Notes under the pieces: generated by a model
Database searches by the model: none
Told to the model about the DNA's origin: nothing
The model's input: the letters and a program-made list of their open reading frames with translations, nothing else
Origin: Streptomyces sp. PH10-H1
GTDB lineage: Bacteria > Actinomycetota > Actinomycetes > Streptomycetales > Streptomycetaceae
Direction: 5' to 3'
Length of the DNA stretch: 64,000 bases
NCBI RefSeq assembly: GCF_030063355.1
Contig: NZ_JASISZ010000002.1
Location: 1 to 64,000 of the forward strand
Program-made: the position numbers and the translations under genes
In this document: in pieces, positions 60,401 to 64,000 of the stretch
Layout of the letters: each line of letters begins with the position of its first letter
How positions within the stretch are numbered: the stretch's first letter is position 1

Positions 60401-60820
60401 GGGACCGGGTGGGCCGTTGTCGACATGAACCGCCCGCTGATCCTCATCGCGCTGGCCCGGGTCGCCGAGGCCGAGGAAGATCCCGAGCAGGCCCGTTCCT
60501 ACTACCGCCAGGTCCCCGAGGGCGAGCTGGTGAGCCGCAACGGCCCGGTCGCCGCGAGCTTCGCCGAGGCGCTGGCCGGTCTCGCGCTGCTGGAGGGCGG
60601 TCCGGAGCGGGCCGCGCTGCTGCTCGGTGTCGCCCGTGCGCTGCGCGGAGCCGAGGTGCCGCCCGGCCAGGACACGGCCCGGGTGACTGCCGCCGCCCGT
60701 GCCGCACTCGGCGACACGGCCTACGCGGCGGCCCACGCCCGCGGGGTGGCACTCTCCCGGGACCAGACGGTCGATGCGCTGACCGACCTCGGCGGGGAGC
60801 GGTCAGCCGCCGGTACGTGA
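57470..60820 (+). CDS. Large AfsR/SARP-type regulator with NB-ARC ATPase and TPR region
   Basis: A 1116-residue transcription factor. The N-terminus is an OmpR-like DNA-binding domain (FGILGATQVWNSDGSAVALGGPRRRALLALLLIDAGRVVTAERLIDGLYGENPPAGVANALQSQVSRLRQVL), then a bacterial transcriptional-activation domain (LSLWRGPALADVGDASFAQPQVTRLEELRVSAAEDRIEAELALGG). The ATPase has Walker A GPGGAGKTRLA (near residues 303-312) and Walker B LLLVLDNCEHV. The C-terminal 450 residues are helical repeats. A parS site (58223) lies in the linker before the ATPase and encodes HVPRGTSP. The start is ATG 57470 or GTG 57467; there is little leader. The regulated genes cannot be deduced here. Confidence 0.92.
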   Translation: MFGILGATQVWNSDGSAVALGGPRRRALLALLLIDAGRVVTAERLIDGLYGENPPAGVANALQSQVSRLRQVLPRPIEFHPAGYRLAIDPDDVDSHRFQRLSAEGREALAAGDPARAAALLRDALSLWRGPALADVGDASFAQPQVTRLEELRVSAAEDRIEAELALGGHRELVAELRELVDAHPLRERLRGQLMRALYGSGRQSEALEAYEDARSELAETLGADPGPELAAVHLAVLRGDPGLTPAAHAHVPRGTSPTTHPPSTPSAPRFTLPAQLTSFVGRTEELDRIGAQLADGRLVTLIGPGGAGKTRLAVEAAGRYGGEACFVELAGLTDAAEVPHAIQSALGLREAGVMPGAGPAPDPVARVTAALADRPLLLVLDNCEHVVAEIAKIVGGLLGDCVRLRVLATTREPLGIPGETLCPIPPLRLPPPGTDHVHALEFPAVRLFAERAVAVRPDFVLAADLDAVLRVCTALDGLPLAIELAAARLRSMSASEIASRLGVLSAVPEQSEYGPGIRPDERFRLLSRGSRTAQPRQKTLRGVVDWSWDLLSEAERAALRRVSVFAGGWTLEAAEAVCADADGGTEHRGTEHCGTQDAGVDAFDVLDLIDSLVDKSLVVVHRPEGADGVRYRMLETIRAYGAERLAEAGETAALRRAHAGYFLGVARDAEPHLRRAEQLDWLRRLSTDQDNLHTALRRCVESGDTTTALRLLAPLSTYWLLRGVRLEGAGPARALLDILGPGVPEGLDEEYVLCVLAAANGVSDHQLGDHTTAAEGVMAGLSYIPQRFPSLAVIWAMAMGAPTSDAGELIALSLDQWVQDPWAMALLHLGQGYAHWMVLGDAARAEEEFTLGLAGFRVLGDRWAMANALDVLSQLADWQGDHERAAALTDEALGYVEPLGAIEDMAQLLCRRAERSARDGDAEAARADYERVVELSGRAGAPDCMALAHLGLGEAARMRGELAEARKLFDLALSESGTGWAVVDMNRPLILIALARVAEAEEDPEQARSYYRQVPEGELVSRNGPVAASFAEALAGLALLEGGPERAALLLGVARALRGAEVPPGQDTARVTAAARAALGDTAYAAAHARGVALSRDQTVDALTDLGGERSAAGT
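58223..58236. promoter_or_regulatory. parS site inside the AfsR-like gene
   Basis: GTTCCACGTGGAAC; symmetry extends to CATGTTCCACGTGGAACATC (17 of the flanking pairs not all matching). It is the only parS-like site right of oriC in this window and lies 17 kb from oriC. Confidence 0.85.
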
Positions 60821-60876
60821 ACCGGTCAGGGCGTCCCGCCGTCGACGCTGTCGGGCGCTGACCGCCACGCCGCACA

Positions 60877-60924
60877 CGCCGGAGGGGGGCGGGAGACCAT
60901 CGCGGTCTCCCGCCCCCTCCGGCG
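60877..60924 (+). terminator. Terminator after the AfsR-like gene
   Basis: CGCCGGAGGGGGG... arms at 60877-60898 pair with 60904-60924 except for one unpaired G, with an ATCGC loop. It lies 57 bases after the stop. The following 61-base stretch to 61037 has repeated GCGCGT/ACGCGC units and no gene. Confidence 0.88.
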
Positions 60925-61037
60925 CACTGCGTACGCGCTGTACCGATAGGAGAGCCGTGCCTGGGCGCGTAACTGCGTGCGCGAGTGAGTGCCCACGCCC
61001 TCACGCGTGCTTAACGCGCGCTTACGCGCGTCCGGAG

Positions 61038-61757
61038 CTAGGCGGGGGTGTCGCCGCGCTCCTGACGCTCCTTGTCGTCAGCCTCGGCCTGCTTCGCCTG
61101 CACCTCGGGGTCGAGCGGTTCTACGGGCGAGCCGTCGACCTTGTCGAGGCGGTCGATGCCGCTGATCGTCGGGCCGCTGCCGTTGAGCGTGGCGCGGTCC
61201 GCCACCCCGGTCGGCGGAGCGGGCTCGACCAGCCAGTCCGGGTTGGTCTGCTTGGCCCACCACTTCCACGCGGCGAAACCGGCCCCGCCGATCAGTGCGA
61301 GCACCGCGAAGCGCTTGACGGCCTTCCCGGCCCTGCAGCGGCGTTCGTACTTGCGGTTCAGCTTGTCGATCTCGGCGATGGACACCCTGCCCTGCAGTGC
61401 TGCCAGGGCGGCCGCGCCACGTGCCAGGGCCTCGTCACGAGCGGGGCCCGCGGCGGCACGGGTGACGACCACCGCTTGTCCGACCCGGGGGGCCGCGTAG
61501 TCGGTGGCCTGCCGTGCGGTCAGGGCCGTCTTCACGGCTGCGGTGTCCACAGCCGCCGCGACCTTCGGCGGTAGTGCCGAGTGTGCCTTCTGCGCGGCGG
61601 TCGCCACCCTGGGCGTCAGCCAGTGCCGGGCCTCGTCGGCGTAGTGAGCGGCGCTGTCCTTGGCGGTGACAGCGTATGGAGCGACCACCTCAGCGGCGTG
61701 CTGCATGCTGTCCTTGGTCTGCCCGGCTGCGTGGCGCACGCTGTCGATGCGGGTCAC
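61038..61757 (-). CDS. DUF5324 family protein
   Basis: A 239-residue protein. It begins MTRIDSVRHAAGQTKDSMQHAAEVVAPYAVTAKDSAAHYADEARHWLTPRVATAAQKAHSALPPKVAAAVDTAAVKTALTARQATDYAAPRVGQAVVVTRAAAGPARDEALARGAAALAALQG, an alanine-rich helical region resembling late-embryogenesis or apolipoprotein-like repeats. A basic segment is followed by one hydrophobic helix (FAVLALIGGAGFAAWKWWA) and an acidic end. GTG 61757 has a strong GAGGAGGAGG site. DUF5324 is found in Streptomyces relatives; function unknown. It is divergent from the cyclophilin gene. Confidence 0.88.
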   Translation of the reverse strand: MTRIDSVRHAAGQTKDSMQHAAEVVAPYAVTAKDSAAHYADEARHWLTPRVATAAQKAHSALPPKVAAAVDTAAVKTALTARQATDYAAPRVGQAVVVTRAAAGPARDEALARGAAALAALQGRVSIAEIDKLNRKYERRCRAGKAVKRFAVLALIGGAGFAAWKWWAKQTNPDWLVEPAPPTGVADRATLNGSGPTISGIDRLDKVDGSPVEPLDPEVQAKQAEADDKERQERGDTPA

Positions 61758-62009
61758 AGGAACCTCCTCCTCGGTGGCGTACGGTTTTCGCCTATCCATC
61801 CGATTTGAAATCATGCCTGTTTGCGGCCGGTCCGGCATGTGCGATCGCGCATACGGGTCAAGGCGGGGCACGGGGAGAGCTTCCACACGACGATGCCACG
61901 ATGCGCGGCGGGAGGCGAGCGGGACGGCGAGTGGGAAGGGGAAGCCAACAACCGCTCCCTGAGCGTGCGAGGATTTGTCCCTGTCAGCGAAGACTATGGA
62001 AGGCAGATC

Positions 62010-62543
62010 GTGGCCGAGCAGCTCTATGCGACCCTGAAGACCAACCACGGGGACATCGAGGTCCGGCTCCTGCCGAACCACGCACCGAAGACCGTGAAGA
62101 ACTTCGTCGAGCTCGCCGAGGGCACCCGCGAGTGGACCGACCCGAAGACCGGCAAGCCCTCCAAGGAGAAGCTGTACGACGGCACGGTGTTCCACCGTGT
62201 GATCACCGGCTTCATGATCCAGGGCGGCGACCCGCTGGGCAACGGCACCGGCGGCCCCGGCTACGAGTTCGCGGACGAGTTCCACCCCGACCTCGGGTTC
62301 GACAAGCCCTATCTGCTGGCCATGGCCAACGCCGGCCCGGGCACCAACGGCTCGCAGTTCTTCATCACGGTCTCCCCGACCACCTGGCTGACCCGCAAGC
62401 ACACCATCTTCGGTGAGGTCACCGACGTGGCCAGCCAGAAGGTCGTGGACTCGATCATCGCCACGCCGACCAACTCGCGCACCGACCGTCCGGTGACGGA
62501 CGTCGTCATCGAGTCGGTCGTGATCGCGACCCGCGAGGGCTGA
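62010..62543 (+). CDS. Cyclophilin-type peptidyl-prolyl isomerase
   Basis: A cytoplasmic 177-residue cyclophilin that helps protein folding by isomerising proline bonds. The core is ATLKTNHGDIEVRLLPNHAPKTVKNFVELAEG, LYDGTVFHRVITGFMIQGGDPLGNGTGGPGYEFADEF, LLAMANAGPGTNGSQFFITVSPTTWLTRKHTIFGEV; the catalytic arginine is in FHRVI. GTG 62010 is selected because GGAAGG precedes it and the product matches family length. Matches PpiA position in M. tuberculosis. Its stop lies within a 23-bp tandem duplication. Confidence 0.96.
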   Translation: MAEQLYATLKTNHGDIEVRLLPNHAPKTVKNFVELAEGTREWTDPKTGKPSKEKLYDGTVFHRVITGFMIQGGDPLGNGTGGPGYEFADEFHPDLGFDKPYLLAMANAGPGTNGSQFFITVSPTTWLTRKHTIFGEVTDVASQKVVDSIIATPTNSRTDRPVTDVVIESVVIATREG

Positions 62544-62580
62544 TCCCGCCGTACTCTGAGGGCTGATCCCGCCGTACTCT
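62535..62580 (+). repeat. Perfect 23-bp tandem duplication over the cyclophilin stop
   Basis: Bases 62535-62557 are repeated exactly at 62558-62580; the unit begins GAGGGCTGATCCCGCCGTAC. It includes the last codons and TGA of the cyclophilin gene, so the second copy is a silent echo of the gene's end. This is a recent slippage product and could be a strain-specific marker. Confidence 0.97.
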
Positions 62581-62650
62581 TCGGGAACCCCGCGCCCTGC
62601 CCGTCCGTATGGAGGGGCAGGGCGACGCGCGTCCCCAGGAAGAGGACCTC

Positions 62651-63499
62651 ATGGACCAGGCGGTCTGCTGCTACCGGCACCCCGATCGCGAAACCGGCAT
62701 CCGCTGCACTCGTTGCGAGCGGCCGATCTGCCCGGAGTGCATGGTGAGCGCCTCGGTGGGCTTCCAGTGCCCGGAGTGCCTGGGCGAGGCCCGGCGCACG
62801 ACACCCGTGCCGCGCACGGTCGCGGGCGGCACGGTGGCGTCCGACCCGCATCTGGTCACGAAGATCCTGATCGGGCTGAATCTGGCGGTCTTCCTGCTGG
62901 TCCTGGCGCTCGGCAGCCGGCTCGCCGATGATCTGGCGCTGAAGGCGTACTGCGATCCGATCGTCCGGCAGTACTGCGTGGGGGTGTCCGCGGGCCCCAG
63001 CCAGTGGTACCGGCTGCTCAGCTCGGTCTTCGACCACCAGGCGTACTTGCACATCGGGTTCAACATGCTGACGCTCTGGTGGATCGGCGCCCCGCTGGAG
63101 GCCGCTCTCGGCCGGGCCCGCTATCTCGCGCTGTATCTGATCTCGGGCCTCGGCGGCAGCGCTCTGGTCCTGCTGCTGGCCCCGTCCCCCGGCGCGCTCG
63201 GGGCCTCCGGGGCGATCTTCGGGCTCTTCGGCGCGACCGCCGTCTTCATGCGGCGCAGCCGGATGGACATGCGTCCGATCCTGATTCTGCTCGGGCTGAA
63301 CCTGTTCTTCAGTTTCACCTGGTCGAACGTCAGCTGGCAGGGGCACCTCGGCGGCCTGGCGGCCGGCACGGTGATCGCGGTCGGCATGGCGTACGCGCCG
63401 CGCGAGCGCCGTGCTCTGGTGCAGTGGGGGACCTGCGCGGCGGTCCTGGTGGTGACGCTTGCGGCCAGCTGGATCGGCGTGGCCCAGATCACCGCCTGA
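62651..63499 (+). CDS. Rhomboid intramembrane serine protease
   Basis: A 282-residue membrane protease. The N-terminal 50 residues form a B-box/zinc-like segment (CCYRHPDRETGIRCTRCERPICPECMVSASVGFQCPEC). Six or seven hydrophobic segments follow. The catalytic serine is Ser186 in GASGAIFGLFGA and the catalytic histidine His232 in WQGHLGGLAAG; the loop 1 signature WWIGAPLEAALGRARYLALYLISGLGGSALVLLL is present. ATG 62651 has AGGAAGAGGA. The substrate is unknown. The position next to crgA is conserved. Confidence 0.94.
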   Translation: MDQAVCCYRHPDRETGIRCTRCERPICPECMVSASVGFQCPECLGEARRTTPVPRTVAGGTVASDPHLVTKILIGLNLAVFLLVLALGSRLADDLALKAYCDPIVRQYCVGVSAGPSQWYRLLSSVFDHQAYLHIGFNMLTLWWIGAPLEAALGRARYLALYLISGLGGSALVLLLAPSPGALGASGAIFGLFGATAVFMRRSRMDMRPILILLGLNLFFSFTWSNVSWQGHLGGLAAGTVIAVGMAYAPRERRALVQWGTCAAVLVVTLAASWIGVAQITA

Positions 63500-63528
63500 A
63501 GGGCGTTACCACTGGCGTTGATCAGACG

Positions 63529-63727
63529 TTATCCACAGCGAGTACCGAATCCTGTGCACCCTGTGGGGAACGCGTGTGCGTGATGTCACCGCATCGTGTT
63601 TCCCCTGCAAGATCAACGAAAGACCGGTGGCCGGCACAGCGGCCACCGGTCACACCGGCGTCAACTTCGTAGAGGTTATCCACAGATCTTCCGACCTTTT
63701 CCCCACTGTGGATAACCGTGTGGACAA
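63529..63727. promoter_or_regulatory. DnaA-box cluster between the rhomboid gene and crgA
   Basis: Four exact high-affinity 9-mers: TTATCCACA at 63529-63537 and 63676-63684 (plus), TTATCCACA at 63707-63715 and TTGTCCACA at 63719-63727 (minus). The last three are within 52 bases, in the upstream-of-stop side of crgA. A weaker TGTGGGGAA lies near 63561. oriC itself contains no such exact copies. Clusters of DnaA boxes near Streptomyces oriC that lower initiation have been reported; this is probably one of that class. Confidence 0.85.
63622..63651. terminator. Terminator between the rhomboid gene and crgA
   Basis: Perfect 12-bp arms, 63622-63633 (GACCGGTGGCCG) and 63640-63651, with a GCACAG loop. 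The genes converge here, so it probably serves both. Confidence 0.88.
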
Positions 63728-63755
63728 CTCTGGGGAGAACCGGCTGGGGCGCCGG

Positions 63756-64000
63756 TTACTTCCACTGTGTGGAGACCACGAACCCGCCCGCGATGAAACC
63801 GAAGCCCACCACGATGTTCCAGTTCCCCAGCGCGTTGACGGGCAGGCTGCCCTGCGTCACGTAGAAGAGGACGATCCATGCCAGGCCGATGACGAAGAAC
63901 GCCAGCATCAGCGGTGCGACCCAGTTGAAGCCCGACCTCAGCTTTATCGTCTGCGACTTCTCCGGCGGCGGAGTGAAGTCGGCCTTCTTGCGGATCCGTG
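63756..64000 (-). CDS. crgA: Cell division protein CrgA (start lies outside the window)
   Basis: The window holds the last 81 codons. Reading the minus strand from the edge gives [20 protein letters not shown], then two membrane helices ([20 protein letters not shown] and [16 protein letters not shown]) and the end STQWK. This is the conserved CrgA of actinobacteria, about 84 residues, which interacts with FtsZ-associated proteins and restrains septation in Streptomyces. Only the first few codons are missing. The orientation is convergent with the rhomboid gene, like M. tuberculosis Rv0011c. Confidence 0.96.
   Translation of the reverse strand, partial: RIRKKADFTPPPEKSQTIKLRSGFNWVAPLMLAFFVIGLAWIVLFYVTQGSLPVNALGNWNIVVGFGFIAGGFVVSTQWK

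Noticed and set aside
61414..61423. CCACGTGC, a partial parS-like core.
   Set aside because: Only one half matches; it is within the DUF5324 coding region.

Overview
The window is the replication-origin region of a high-GC Streptomyces-type actinobacterial chromosome. Every gene is extremely GC-rich at third positions, GTG starts are common, and the gene order is the one I know from the Streptomyces coelicolor oriC neighbourhood and, in blocks, from Mycobacterium tuberculosis. Identifications rest on reading the translations and motifs; no database search was run.

Layout. (1) 1-2.6 kb: remains of mobile DNA, namely a zinc-ribbon DUF6431-like insertion-element protein, a TnsB-type transposase cut off inside its catalytic core, and an intact-looking TnsA-type endonuclease. 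(2) 2.7-9.3 kb: dnaB, a MATE exporter, a broken adenylate-forming ligase pseudogene, and the rpsF-ssb-rpsR-rplI operon. (3) 9.5-20.9 kb: cell-envelope genes (FemX-type glycyltransferase, PLP racemase-like protein, GT87 glycosyltransferase, bifunctional penicillin-binding protein), a PadR regulator coupled to inositol-phosphate synthase, an MFS transporter and an LppU/SCO3897-type protein. (4) 21-32.7 kb: CCA-adding enzyme, DUF6049 protein, MurJ, a pseudokinase, an ECF sigma factor with its zinc anti-sigma, trxB-trxA behind a sigma-R-type promoter, and an acetyltransferase. (5) 32.9-38.7 kb: parB-parA-rsmG-jag-yidC-yidD-rnpA-rpmH, all leftward. (6) 39.1-50.6 kb: dnaA, oriC (about 19 DnaA-box-like sites, 41.0-41.6 kb), dnaN, gnd, recF, dciA (DUF721), gyrB and gyrA. 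(7) 50.6-64 kb: DUF3566 protein, tRNA-Ile, a DLW-39 peptide, two tandem related exported proteins (one with a von Willebrand A domain), an XRE regulator with a Ser/Thr kinase, tRNA-Ala, a large AfsR-like regulator containing a parS site, DUF5324 protein, cyclophilin, rhomboid protease, and the start-truncated crgA at the window edge.

How it works together. DnaA loads at oriC; DciA is the likely helicase loader for DnaB; gyrase, DnaN, RecF and SSB serve the fork. ParB binds ten parS-like palindromes in this window, nine left of oriC, and works with ParA. Two further DnaA-box clusters, upstream of dnaB (4.3 kb) and between the rhomboid gene and crgA (63.6 kb), bracket oriC and could titrate DnaA. 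The rpmH-rnpA-yidD-yidC-jag operon covers ribosome, RNase P and membrane-insertion functions. MurJ, the PBP, FemX and CrgA are wall-synthesis and division genes.

Most unusual structural signals: parS sites built into long perfect palindromes or fused to transcription terminators; parS sites within genes placed in linker regions of the encoded proteins; the two DnaA-box clusters; a Tn7-like remnant next to dnaB; and a pseudogene with both a nonsense codon and a frameshift. I did not find a clearly new defence or biosynthetic system here.
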